Shown here piece after piece: positions 1 to 8,560 of a DNA stretch of 64,000 bases. Origin of the DNA: Spirosoma pollinicola (lineage in GTDB: Bacteria; Bacteroidota; Bacteroidia; Cytophagales; Spirosomataceae); assembly GCF_002831565.1 (NCBI RefSeq), contig NZ_CP025096.1, positions 1,364,001 to 1,428,000 of the forward strand. The letters are read 5' to 3'. Below the pieces are notes generated by a model. The model did no database searches. It saw only the letters and a list, made by a program, of their open reading frames with translations, and was not told where the DNA came from. The position numbers were made by a program, and so were the translations under genes. Position 1 is the stretch's first letter; every line of letters starts with the position of its first letter.

Positions 1-1749
1 CTGCGAAAGGGTACCGTAGGTCATGGCATCTTCCACCACCAGTTCGGCCGATTTGGCGGCTTCACCAAGCGGATAAATCCGATTGCCTGAGCGAACCTGC
101 CCGTTCGTAAATTCGGCGTCTTCGCTCGGTAGACTAAGCGACTTCGCTACGGCTTCGCGGAGTTTCGTGCAAGCGGCATAAACGCCCGACGTAGCAGAGG
201 CCGCGCCCCATTGCCCGCCGGAACCCGGTGATTCCGGGAATGTTGAATCGCCCAGTTTGACTACGACTTTATCCAAGGTAACGCCCATCATTTCAGCGGC
301 CGTTTGCCCGATGATGGTATAGCTGCCGGTGCCAATATCGGTCATGTCGGTCTCGACCGTAACCACGCCATCCCGATTCAGCCGTACCCGCGCGGCCGAC
401 TTCATGATGGGTGCCCCCCGAATGGCCGACGCCACGCCCATGCCGATTAACCATTGCCCATCCCGCAGGGTGCTGGGTTTGGCTTGCCGCCGATTCCAGC
501 CAAAACGCTCAGCCCCGGTTTGCAGGCACTCGACCAGTTTTCGGGTGGAAAATTTACGTCCTGGCTTTTCCGGGTCTACCTGCGTATCATTTTTAATTCG
601 CAAGGTAACCGGGTCCATGTTCAGCTTCTCGGCCAGTTCATCCATGGCAATTTCCAACGTCATCATACCCGTCGCTTCCCCCGGTGCACGCATGGCGTTG
701 CCTTCGGCCAGATCGAGAACGGCCAGCCGCAGCTCGGTGAACCTATTGGCCCCTGCGTACAGCAGCTTGGTCGACGCGGTGGCCGATTCGGTTCGTCCGC
801 CCGGAATATTGCCCGACCAGCTTTCGTGGCCAATGGCGGTGATGGTGCCGTCGGGTGTTGCGCCGATTCGGATGCGCTGGATGGTGGCCGGTCGGTGGGT
901 TGTGTTGTTGAAGATCAGCGGTCTGGGTAAAGCCACCTTCACCGGACGACCAGCCGCCTTAGCCGCCAGCGAAGCCATTACGATATCCGACAGGGCCGTA
1001 CCTTTTCCGCCGAAGCCCCCACCAATGAAGGCCGAAATCAGCCGGATGTTCTCTTTCGGAATACCCAGAATAGCGCCTAGATCCCGCGCGCCCCAGTTGA
1101 GTTGTTGCACGGAACACCAGCACGTTAGATTATCACCGTCCCACCGGGCGATGGTGGCGTGCGGCTCCATCATGGCGTGCGACTGGTCGGGGGTGGTATA
1201 GGTTTGGTCCAGGGTGACGGGTGCCGACGCAAACGCCCCGGCAAAATCACCGACGCTGGTCTGCGGTGCCCCCCCGAACGGCCCTTGTTTCGGTACGGGA
1301 GCCGAATCTTTGGCGGCTGCCAGATCAAACGCTCCTTTGGTCTTCGTGTAGCTTATTTTCAGTAGCGAAGCCGCAGCCCGTGCCTGCTCGAAGGTCTCGG
1401 CAACCACCACTGCAATAGCCTGGTGGTAATGGTCGATCTCCGGCCCTGCCAGTAGCCGGTCGGCGTAGAATTTCCCCGGTTGGGTTGGTCCGGCATTGGC
1501 GGCTGTCACGATGGCGAGAACACCGGGTGCGGCCTTTGCTTTTGCCTGGTCGATGGACTTGATGCGTCCTTTAGCAATACCGGCGCCGACAACGTACCCG
1601 TACGCGTGATTCGATACGGCCTCATTATATTCGTAGGCATACTTGGCCGTTCCCGTTGTTTTCAACGGTCCCTCGATGCGGTCGGTTGGTTTGCCAATCA
1701 CCTTCAACTGGTCGATTGGATTGATTCCTGCGGGCGTTTCAAATTTCAT
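1..1749 (-). CDS. paoC: Aldehyde oxidoreductase, molybdopterin-binding subunit (PaoC-like), partial
   Basis: This is the large catalytic subunit of a xanthine dehydrogenase/aldehyde oxidoreductase enzyme, which oxidises aldehydes to acids at a molybdenum cofactor. The minus-strand reading frame is open for 583 codons from an ATG at 1749 to the window edge, so roughly the last 150 residues of a PaoC-sized (about 730 aa) protein are missing. Visible landmarks are the Moco-contact motif GGGFGGKG near residues 243-250, HAMMEPH near 191-197 and a MRAPGE motif further on. The gene starts 1 bp after the stop of the FAD subunit, and the order iron-sulfur, FAD, Moco matches paoABC of E. coli. Family and subunit are secure; the aldehyde substrate is not known. 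Confidence 0.9.
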   Translation of the reverse strand, partial: MKFETPAGINPIDQLKVIGKPTDRIEGPLKTTGTAKYAYEYNEAVSNHAYGYVVGAGIAKGRIKSIDQAKAKAAPGVLAIVTAANAGPTQPGKFYADRLLAGPEIDHYHQAIAVVVAETFEQARAAASLLKISYTKTKGAFDLAAAKDSAPVPKQGPFGGAPQTSVGDFAGAFASAPVTLDQTYTTPDQSHAMMEPHATIARWDGDNLTCWCSVQQLNWGARDLGAILGIPKENIRLISAFIGGGFGGKGTALSDIVMASLAAKAAGRPVKVALPRPLIFNNTTHRPATIQRIRIGATPDGTITAIGHESWSGNIPGGRTESATASTKLLYAGANRFTELRLAVLDLAEGNAMRAPGEATGMMTLEIAMDELAEKLNMDPVTLRIKNDTQVDPEKPGRKFSTRKLVECLQTGAERFGWNRRQAKPSTLRDGQWLIGMGVASAIRGAPIMKSAARVRLNRDGVVTVETDMTDIGTGSYTIIGQTAAEMMGVTLDKVVVKLGDSTFPESPGSGGQWGAASATSGVYAACTKLREAVAKSLSLPSEDAEFTNGQVRSGNRIYPLGEAAKSAELVVEDAMTYGTLSQ

Positions 1750-1750
1750 G

Positions 1751-2701
1751 TTAGTGTCCCCCTTCGTTTAAAACGGCCTCCAGTGTGGCTTCAACCAGTG
1801 CCAGTTTGAATTCATTTTCGTTCGTTGGCCGGGCGCCTTTCAGCAGTTGAGCGGTAAACGCCTTCGCGCCCGAAGGCAGTAGTTTCTCGGCGGCTTCTAC
1901 GCGCCAGGGCCGGGGCGCTATACCCCCAATCGCCACGCGCCCGCTGCCATCTTTCTGTAAAATCGCACCTACCGAAACCAGCGCAAAGGCGTAAGAGCTG
2001 CGGTCGCGAACCTTGTGGTAGATATGCACCCCGCCTACGGGTGGCGGAAGCACCACCGCCGTAATCAGTTCGCCTTTTTCCAACGCTGTTTCTACCTGTG
2101 GCGTTTTGCCCGGCAAGCGGTGGAACTGGGCCATTGGAATGGTGCGGGTTTTACCGGCTGGGTTTACCGTTTCTACCACCGCGTCGAGGGCCCGCATGGC
2201 AACCGCCATATCGCCGGGGTACGTGGCAATACACGAGTCGCTGGTACCAATAATGCCAAGTTGGCGACTGAAGCCGGCAATGGCCGCGCAGCCGCTACCC
2301 GGCACGCGTTTATTGCAGAGTTGGTTGGTGTCGTAAAAATAGGGACAGCGGGTACGTTGCAGCAGATTACCCGCCGTGGTGGCTTTGTTGCGCAACTGCC
2401 CCGAAGCACCCGCCAGCACGGCTCTCGCCAGCAAGCCATAATCCCGACGCACGGTGCCGTTTGCGGCCAGATCGGTGTTGCTCACCAGCGCCCCAATGCG
2501 CAACCCGCCGGTTGGCGTTGGCTCAATTTTGTCGAGGCCAATCTTTCCAACGTCAATTAAATGCGCGGGGGTTTCAATTTCCAGTTTCATCAGATCCAGG
2601 AGATTGGTGCCCCCGGCCAGGAATTTTGCGCCCGGCGTACGGACAGCGGCTTTTGCAGCTTCGGCTGGCGTATGAACGCGCTCGTAGGTGAATGTTTTCA
2701 T
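1751..2701 (-). CDS. paoB: Aldehyde oxidoreductase, FAD-binding subunit with [4Fe-4S] site (PaoB-like)
   Basis: This is the medium subunit that carries electrons through FAD. The FAD-binding loop [14 protein letters not shown] lies at about residues 27-40. Cysteines at 119, 129 and 138 (RTRCPYF, QLCNK, GSGCAA) sit where E. coli PaoB binds an extra [4Fe-4S] cluster, which separates this group from ordinary xanthine dehydrogenases. The start at 2701 ([10 protein letters not shown]) is chosen over an upstream ATG at 2770, because the extra 23 residues overlap the preceding gene and do not look like family sequence. This gives 316 aa, the usual size. It lies 11 bp downstream of paoA and 1 bp upstream of paoC, so one transcript is likely. 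Confidence 0.9.
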   Translation of the reverse strand: MKTFTYERVHTPAEAAKAAVRTPGAKFLAGGTNLLDLMKLEIETPAHLIDVGKIGLDKIEPTPTGGLRIGALVSNTDLAANGTVRRDYGLLARAVLAGASGQLRNKATTAGNLLQRTRCPYFYDTNQLCNKRVPGSGCAAIAGFSRQLGIIGTSDSCIATYPGDMAVAMRALDAVVETVNPAGKTRTIPMAQFHRLPGKTPQVETALEKGELITAVVLPPPVGGVHIYHKVRDRSSYAFALVSVGAILQKDGSGRVAIGGIAPRPWRVEAAEKLLPSGAKAFTAQLLKGARPTNENEFKLALVEATLEAVLNEGGH

Positions 2702-2712
2702 AGGTCGCTGAT

Positions 2713-3348
2713 TTAGATAGTTCCCGCCACTTCGCTCATCGCTTCGGCAATGTTTGAATAGGCCCCGCACCGGCAGATATTGCCACTCATTCGTTCTCGT
2801 AGCTCTATATTGGTCTCTTTGGGATTCTCCAGCAGATCGGCGCTGACGTGGCTGGGAATGCCCGCCTTGATTTCATTCAGCACCGCCACGGCCGAACAGA
2901 TCTGCCCCGGTGTGCAGTAGCCACATTGATAGCCATCATGCTTGATAAAAGCCGCCTGCATGGGGTGTAACTCCTTCGGCGTGCCTATGCCTTCGATGGT
3001 GGTAATGGTGTCGCCCTGATGTTGAAGGGCCAGCGACAGGCAGGAATTGATCCGCTGGTTATTAACCAGCACCGTACACGCGCCACACTGACCGTGATCG
3101 CAACCTTTTTTAGTCCCCGTAAACTGAAGATGCTCCCGAAGCACGTCGAGCAGCGTGGTTCGGGTGTCCATTTCCAGATTGTGGCTTGCTCCATTGACCG
3201 TAAACGACACCTTCGCCAACGAAAGTGGCACCGTATGCGGGGCGGCTTGCACGCCGGTCAGGTTCGTGAAAGCAAGGGCGGCAACGGCGGCTGTCGTTCC
3301 CGCAATCATTTCGCGCCGGGTAATCATCGACTCGTTCGACTCGTCCAT
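2713..3348 (-). CDS. paoA: Aldehyde oxidoreductase, [2Fe-2S] subunit with Tat signal (PaoA-like)
   Basis: This is the small iron-sulfur subunit (211 aa). A twin-arginine signal (TRREMIAG, residues 10-17, then a hydrophobic stretch) means the folded complex is probably exported to the periplasm. The plant-type ferredoxin cluster cysteines are at 83, 88, 91 and 103 ([10 protein letters not shown]). The second cluster is bound by C142-x2-C145 (CGYCTPGQ) and C192-x-C194 (ICRCG). It is the first gene of the paoABC set and follows the carboxymuconolactone-decarboxylase-like gene by only 4 bp, so it is probably cotranscribed with it. Confidence 0.93.
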   Translation of the reverse strand: MDESNESMITRREMIAGTTAAVAALAFTNLTGVQAAPHTVPLSLAKVSFTVNGASHNLEMDTRTTLLDVLREHLQFTGTKKGCDHGQCGACTVLVNNQRINSCLSLALQHQGDTITTIEGIGTPKELHPMQAAFIKHDGYQCGYCTPGQICSAVAVLNEIKAGIPSHVSADLLENPKETNIELRERMSGNICRCGAYSNIAEAMSEVAGTI

Positions 3349-3352
3349 AGTT

Positions 3353-4231
3353 TTATCGTTTGTCTGTCGTGGTAGTTGCTGGGTCGATCTTCACTTCCCG
3401 GATCACGCCGATGGCGTTGGCAATGCGAGGAAAGCCGATATAGGGATAAAGCTGCACCATGGCCGAAAGCAACGTTTCTGTATCGTTACCAACTTTCAGA
3501 TTCCCGACCGCGTGAGATTCCATTTGGCGTTCGGTGCCGCCCAGAGTAGCTAAAGCACAGAAGATCATCAGTTCGCGGGTTTTAAGGTCCAGCCCTTCCC
3601 GCGTGTAGAAATCGCCAAAACACGATTCGGTCAGCAGGCGCGGGATTGCCTCCGCAAATTCGCCCGGCAGGGTTTTCATGTTCTGCTTCATGCTGTCGCC
3701 GTAGAGCGGAACCTGCTTTTCGGCGCCTTTCTCAAGCCGCTGCCCTTCCTGTACGGTCCCTTGAGTGGCCAGCGGTAAGGTGATATGACGACTTTCAAAC
3801 ACCTTGTTGATAGCGTCCATGGAGTTTAGCACCTTTGGATAGCCAATGAAGGGAGCCAACTGGTAGATGACTTCCCTGATCTCGAGGGGCGTTACGCCAA
3901 TGTTTAGGGCGGCACCGGTGTGCGCAGTCAGTTGGGGAAGGGTTTGATTGGTCGCCAGGGCTGTAATCGTAATTAGCTCCCGGGTTTTGTCGGTCAGATT
4001 ACCAACGTAAAACACCTCGCCGAAGATGAACCGTTGCAGGATCGTCAGCAGTTCGGGGTCGGTTTTGCTGGCCATAATTTCCTGTTGAAATAATGCCTGA
4101 TAGGTCTTCTGGGTACGTTCAATGCGGTTCATAGTCATAGTTTGTTGAGTAGTAGGCTTGTTTGATACTTGTCCCAGTGAAGAGCTTATCGACAGGGCAA
4201 TCAGCGAGCCGGTTAAAAGAAAATGGTTCAT
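3353..4231 (-). CDS. Secreted carboxymuconolactone decarboxylase-family protein, two CMD domains
   Basis: The protein is 292 aa with an N-terminal signal peptide (residues 1 to about 20, ending SSLGQ). Two copies of the CMD fold follow, at about 60-150 (ELITITALAT, AHTGAALNIG, IGYPKVLN) and 200-285 (ELMIFCALAT, SHAVGNLKVG, IGFPRIAN). The CxxC pair of the AhpD peroxidase branch is absent from both, so a thiol peroxidase role is unlikely. The conserved His in each half (about 104 and 240) remains. Such proteins often sit beside small oxidoreductases. The position directly upstream of paoA and downstream of an AraC regulator suggests one regulated unit. The reaction is unknown. Confidence 0.85.
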   Translation of the reverse strand: MNHFLLTGSLIALSISSSLGQVSNKPTTQQTMTMNRIERTQKTYQALFQQEIMASKTDPELLTILQRFIFGEVFYVGNLTDKTRELITITALATNQTLPQLTAHTGAALNIGVTPLEIREVIYQLAPFIGYPKVLNSMDAINKVFESRHITLPLATQGTVQEGQRLEKGAEKQVPLYGDSMKQNMKTLPGEFAEAIPRLLTESCFGDFYTREGLDLKTRELMIFCALATLGGTERQMESHAVGNLKVGNDTETLLSAMVQLYPYIGFPRIANAIGVIREVKIDPATTTTDKR

Positions 4232-4246
4232 GGTGTTGAGGTTGTG

Positions 4247-5161
4247 TCAATTCGATGCCATCCGGTATTCATTCGGGGATTGGCCGACGTGCTGCTTGAA
4301 CAGCCGCGTAAAGTGCTGGGGATATTTGAAACCCATGTTGTAAGCCACTTCGCTTATCGACTTGCTGGCATCGAACACTTTTTCTTTCGCTACCTCAATC
4401 ACCTTGGTGTGGATATAGTCCTTAGCCGATTTGCCAGTTTCCTTCTTGACCAGCTCACCGAAATAGTTGGCCGATAAATTCAGTTGATCGGCGCAGTAGC
4501 CTACCGACGGCAGGCCCAATGTCTGGGGTTTATCGGAGTCGAAATAAGTATCCAGTAGTTCTTCAAACCGGACCAGAACATCTTTATTCAGGTGTTCGCG
4601 GGTGATAAACTGCCGGTCGTAAAACCGGACGCAGTAGTTTAGAAACAGCTCAATGGCGCTGACGATCAACGTCCGGCTGTGTTTATCGATGGGGTGATCC
4701 AGTTCGTACTGGATTTTCTGGAAGCATTCGAGCACCAGCTGCCGCTCCCGATCAGAGATATGCAGGGCTTCGTTGACGTCGTAGCTAAAAAAATCGTAGT
4801 CCTTAATGTGCTTCCCCAATGACGTTCCACGAAGCAGATCGGGGTGGAAAGCCAGTGCCCATCCGTTCGGCTGGAGCGTGTCTACGTCTTCATCGAAGCC
4901 AAACACCTGTCCCGGTGCAATGAACAGCAGCGTTTCATCCTGGTAGTCATATTGATTCCGACCGTATTGCAGCGGTGAACACTTGGCATCTTTCAAAAAG
5001 ATGATGTATAACTCCGACAACTGACGGGCGGGCTGGATGAGGGTCGATTTAGACTGATCCAGCACGCTCACCAACGGATGCAGGGTTTGCTGTCCGCGCT
5101 TGGCGTTGAACTGGGAAACACTGTCTACTTTTTTGATTTTATCCATTGGTTTATCGGTCAA
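4247..5161 (-). CDS. AraC-family transcriptional regulator
   Basis: The protein is 304 aa. The C-terminal third (about 195-300) contains two helix-turn-helix units of the AraC type, including SISEVAYNMGFKYPQHFTRL and the ending QSPNEYR. The N-terminal part resembles the cupin-like sensing domain of Bacteroidota AraC proteins. It reads in the same direction as the CMD-paoABC genes and lies 15 bp upstream of them, so it may control that set and be transcribed with it. The effector is unknown. Confidence 0.88.
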   Translation of the reverse strand: MTDKPMDKIKKVDSVSQFNAKRGQQTLHPLVSVLDQSKSTLIQPARQLSELYIIFLKDAKCSPLQYGRNQYDYQDETLLFIAPGQVFGFDEDVDTLQPNGWALAFHPDLLRGTSLGKHIKDYDFFSYDVNEALHISDRERQLVLECFQKIQYELDHPIDKHSRTLIVSAIELFLNYCVRFYDRQFITREHLNKDVLVRFEELLDTYFDSDKPQTLGLPSVGYCADQLNLSANYFGELVKKETGKSAKDYIHTKVIEVAKEKVFDASKSISEVAYNMGFKYPQHFTRLFKQHVGQSPNEYRMASN

Positions 5162-5330
5162 CTAACTCAAAACTAACGGATGTGTGGGACGGATGTTTGC
5201 CTCCTTCGCCCAATCGGTAATTATGGTAAGTAAAACCGGAATCTGTATAAGTAGCCAGAGAAAGATTAGGAGACCTTTGTCCTATCGAAATGTCCTATCC
5301 CCTTGTCCGTAAGCGCAATACATACTTGGT
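5162..5330. promoter_or_regulatory. Divergent intergenic region upstream of the AraC/pao genes
   Basis: This non-coding stretch lies between the AraC gene (leftward) and the long hairpin repeat. It must contain the promoter of the AraC-CMD-pao unit. I could not pick a convincing Bacteroidota -33/-7 pair by eye, and no reading frame here looks like protein. Confidence 0.4.
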
Positions 5331-5453
5331 TTTTTTGTCATCCCGACCGGTCCGCTGGTGCGGTCAGGAGGGATCTCCGGTAACAGGCCATTTCTAGCTA
5401 GTACCGGAGATCCCTCCTGACCGCACCGGCGGACCGGTCGGGATGACAAAAAA
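5331..5453. repeat. Long palindromic repeat element 1 (52-bp arms)
   Basis: Arms at 5331-5382 and 5402-5453 are inverted repeats matching at 51 of 52 positions around a 19-nt loop. The arms start with a T-run plus GTCATCCCGACC and end GGGATCTCCGGTA. Two further elements with the same end and middle motifs but different arm sequence occur at 45.3 and 51.9 kb. This copy lacks the outer GTTTAAAC ends that those two share. It lies just upstream of the MBL-fold gene and could act as a transcription barrier or mRNA hairpin. Confidence 0.9.
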
Positions 5454-5514
5454 CTTAAATTACGCTGTACTTAGTAGGCGAAGGCATAAGCACCTTAAAC
5501 CATTAAACGAGCCA

Positions 5515-6450
5515 ATGATGAGTATACTGAAATGGGCGTTACCCGCTGTGACCGGATTGATGTTGACAGTAGGTGCGCAGGCGCAGACAACGGCCGACAG
5601 CACGCAGAAAAAAGCAGAAAAGAAGTACCAGGCCGGGCCGCGTCAGGCCCGTGCGCCTAAAACGCAACCGTTTGGAGCCAGCGCCTTTGGGGCGTCAAAA
5701 TCAACGACAATCCGGTGGCTGGGTTTTGCCGGTTTCTTTGTCAACTCACGCGGCACCACGTTCATGGTCGATCCGGTGCTGGAAGGGTTTGATATGCCCG
5801 TCCTGATCGACTTTCCGATTGCGCCCAAAGACGTACCCAAACTGGATGCCGTTCTGGTGACGCATGCCGATAATGACCATTTCAGCGTACCTACCAATCA
5901 GGACCTGAAAAGCGTAACGAAAGCCTATCATTCAACGATTTACGTCGACTCGCTGATGCAGAACCTGGGCCTGCCCGCACAGGGTCATACCATTGGTGAT
6001 ACCTTCAAGTTTGGACCTATCCAGGTGAAGCTCACCACCGCCGATCATGCGTACCAGAACGCCTATCCGGGCATGAGTAAACGTCATTTCAAGAATGAAG
6101 ATGCCTGTGGTTTCTGGATCGAAACGCCCGACGGGAACATCTGGGCCACGGGCGATTCCCGCCTGATACCAAGCCACCTGACGATGCCCACACCGGATGC
6201 TATCTTCTTCGACTTCTCAGACAGCGAGTGGCATTTTACGTTCGAGGGCGCGGTGAAAATTGCCAATGCGTACCCGAATACGCCCCTTTTGCTGTGCCAT
6301 TGGGGATCAGTAGACTCTCCGGATTTCGCGCCATTTAACGGCGATCCAGAAAAACTGGCCAAAGCAATCGTTAATCCGGGCCGAATTAAGGTGCTGGCCC
6401 CGGGCGAACCGTATACGCTCAGCCGGTTGAAAAAATCAGACAAGAAGTAG
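5515..6450 (+). CDS. Secreted MBL-fold metal-dependent hydrolase
   Basis: The protein is 311 aa counted from 5515, where ATGATG begins a good signal peptide (MMSILKWALPAVTG, cleavage after AQA near residue 23). An in-frame ATG at 5443 lies inside the hairpin repeat and is unlikely to be used. The fold is metallo-beta-lactamase, UlaG/UPF0173-like. The metal motif at 117-122 reads H-A-D-N-D-H, so Asp replaces the second His of the usual HxHxDH. Later metal ligands are plausible in TTADHAYQ, ATGDSRL and LLCHWGSV. It probably acts in the periplasm or outside the cell; the substrate is unknown. Confidence 0.85.
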   Translation: MMSILKWALPAVTGLMLTVGAQAQTTADSTQKKAEKKYQAGPRQARAPKTQPFGASAFGASKSTTIRWLGFAGFFVNSRGTTFMVDPVLEGFDMPVLIDFPIAPKDVPKLDAVLVTHADNDHFSVPTNQDLKSVTKAYHSTIYVDSLMQNLGLPAQGHTIGDTFKFGPIQVKLTTADHAYQNAYPGMSKRHFKNEDACGFWIETPDGNIWATGDSRLIPSHLTMPTPDAIFFDFSDSEWHFTFEGAVKIANAYPNTPLLLCHWGSVDSPDFAPFNGDPEKLAKAIVNPGRIKVLAPGEPYTLSRLKKSDKK

Positions 6451-6675
6451 CGTGAGCTGACTTGCTGCGACCTTATGCTTCTGTAGGGAGTAATACCAAT
6501 AAACAGTCAATACGTTTAAGGATGGAGCACTGTACTGCGGTCTGATTTTCCCTGCTTTTTAGATAGGTAAAATTGACCGTGTCGAGCCTTCTTTTGTAGG
6601 GGTCAATTAACAGAACCGGCCTTCGCTGACTACTGGTTCGATCTATCGAAACCGGCAACCCTACTTCTTACCCTT

Positions 6676-8403
6676 ATGAACTTAAATTTAAAAGCACAGG
6701 CTGCCAATACGTTCGATGCCATTGTGGTGGGGTCGGGCGTTAGTGGTGGCTGGGCGGCAAAAGAACTTACCCAAAAAGGTCTGCGCGTGTTGATGCTTGA
6801 GCGGGGCCGTGACCTTGAGCACGTAACGGGTTACACAACAGCACAGAAAGACCCCTGGGAGTTTGCTCATCGCGGACGTAACATTTTGCCTACGGAAAAA
6901 CAGGAGCCTGATTTCCGTGTCCGCCCGTACAACGAACAAAACGGCGATTTTTCATTCGACGATCGGAAGGCACCTTACAAGGAAATTCACCCCTTTGCCT
7001 GGTATCGCCCTGACATACTGGGTGGTAAGTCAATTATGTGGGGGCGGCAGAGCTACCGCTTCAGCGAGATGGATTTTGAATCCAACGCCCGTGATGGCTT
7101 CGGCACCGACTGGCCGATACGCTACAAAGACCTGGCTCCCTGGTACAGTTATGTCGAGCGTTTTGCGGGAATTTCGGGCAATAAAGAGGGGCTTTCGCAG
7201 TTGCCGGACGGTGAATTTTTGCCGCCAATGGAGTTGAATTGTGTGGAGGAACACGTTCGCGAGCGATTGAAAACCAGAATGAACCGCGTGCTCACCATTG
7301 GCCGAACGGCAAATCTGTCGCAAGCGAATCCGGTGCATACATCCGTGGGGCGAGCCCCGTGTCAATACCGAAATAAATGCGCCCAGGGCTGTCCATACGG
7401 TGGCTATTTCAGTACGTTATCCGCTACCTTGCCAGCCGCCCGCCAAACCAACCGACTCACCGTCCGGCCCGATAGTATTGTCTCTGAGGTTTTGTACGAT
7501 GAGAAAAGCAATCGAGCCAAGGGCGTTCGGGTTATTGATTCAAAGACTCATCAAACAACGGAATATTATGCCCGGATCATCTTCCTGAATGCGTCGGCGA
7601 TGTCCACGAATTTTATTCTGCTTAACTCCGTATCCAGTCGTTTCCCAAACGGATTTGGCAACGATAGCGGTACGCTGGGCAAATATATTATGGACCACCA
7701 TTTTCAGGCGGGAGCCAATGCACAGGCCGACGGGCTGGGATTCGACGACAAATATTACTACGGTCGCCGGGCTAATGGCATTTACATTCCCCGCTATCGA
7801 AATATCGGCACCGATAAGCGGGAATACCTGCGGGGCTTTGGTTATCAGGGTGGTGCCTCACGGTCGAGCTGGCAACGGCTCATTGCTGAAGCGGCCGGGG
7901 CTGAGTCCAGCTTTGGCGCCGATTTGAAGGAACAAGCCACGCAGCCCGGCCCGTGGAATATGGGCATTATGGGGTTCGCGGAGTGTTTGCCCTACGAAGA
8001 TAACCAGATTACCCTCAACCGGAACCGACTCGACAAATGGGGATTACCGACGTTGAATTTCGACGTTCGGTTTCGCGAAAACGAACATCTCATGCAGAAG
8101 GATATGATGAATGATGCCGCCGAAATGCTTGAAGCCGCCGGTCTGAAAAACATCAGCACGTACAACAATCATTCGGTACCCGGCGGGGCAGTTCACGAAA
8201 CGGGCGGGGCGCGCATGGGGCGCGACCCGAAAACCTCGATGCTCAATGCAACTAATCAACTCTGGGCAGCCAAGAATGTATTTGTCACGGATGGAGCATC
8301 TTTTGCGTCGATTGCCTGCCAGAACCCATCGCTCACGTTTATGGCCCTTACGGCCCGAGCCGCCGATTTTGCCATAAGTGAGCTGAAAAGAAAGAATTTA
8401 TAA
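6676..8403 (+). CDS. GMC-family FAD-dependent oxidoreductase
   Basis: The protein is 575 aa. The N-terminal dinucleotide motif VVGSGVSGGWAAKEL (about residues 17-31) followed by MLERG binds FAD. A middle Cys-rich stretch (APCQYRNKCAQGCPYGG) and the C-terminal HETGGARMG and NPSLT motifs carry the active-site His and Asn of glucose-methanol-choline oxidoreductases. The Cys-rich type often oxidises sugars or sugar acids and usually works with a small gluconate-2-dehydrogenase-like subunit; none is seen beside it here. There is no clear signal peptide. It lies 225 bp after the MBL gene and converges on treY. Confidence 0.9.
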   Translation: MNLNLKAQAANTFDAIVVGSGVSGGWAAKELTQKGLRVLMLERGRDLEHVTGYTTAQKDPWEFAHRGRNILPTEKQEPDFRVRPYNEQNGDFSFDDRKAPYKEIHPFAWYRPDILGGKSIMWGRQSYRFSEMDFESNARDGFGTDWPIRYKDLAPWYSYVERFAGISGNKEGLSQLPDGEFLPPMELNCVEEHVRERLKTRMNRVLTIGRTANLSQANPVHTSVGRAPCQYRNKCAQGCPYGGYFSTLSATLPAARQTNRLTVRPDSIVSEVLYDEKSNRAKGVRVIDSKTHQTTEYYARIIFLNASAMSTNFILLNSVSSRFPNGFGNDSGTLGKYIMDHHFQAGANAQADGLGFDDKYYYGRRANGIYIPRYRNIGTDKREYLRGFGYQGGASRSSWQRLIAEAAGAESSFGADLKEQATQPGPWNMGIMGFAECLPYEDNQITLNRNRLDKWGLPTLNFDVRFRENEHLMQKDMMNDAAEMLEAAGLKNISTYNNHSVPGGAVHETGGARMGRDPKTSMLNATNQLWAAKNVFVTDGASFASIACQNPSLTFMALTARAADFAISELKRKNL

Positions 8404-8523
8404 GCTGGAAGCGAATGACCCGGTTAAGGAATTTTGTCCCGTCCGGCCGAAAGTCGCCCTGGTATCAGTAGGCTCCGCCAAAAATACGCTGCATTACCAG
8501 TGGTGAAGTTGGCAGAATACCAG

Positions 8524-8560
8524 ATTAGAAAAACGCCCAGCCTACGAGCGTTTTTCTAAT
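8524..8560. terminator. Bidirectional terminator overlapping the end of treY
   Basis: A perfect 13-bp inverted repeat (ATTAGAAAAACGC at 8524-8536 and its complement at 8548-8560) has an 11-nt loop and A/T runs on both sides. It lies between two convergent genes. The treY stop codon (8542-8544) falls in the loop, so the last treY codons (LEKR) form one arm. Confidence 0.85.

Noticed and set aside
329..1201. Plus-strand frame of 290 codons
   Set aside because: It lies wholly opposite the Moco subunit of the aldehyde oxidoreductase; the sequence is rich in Arg, Ser and Pro with no domain, as expected for an antisense shadow.
6473..6658. Minus-strand frame of 61 codons between the MBL and GMC genes
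   Set aside because: No family resemblance, and it occupies the expected promoter region of the GMC gene.
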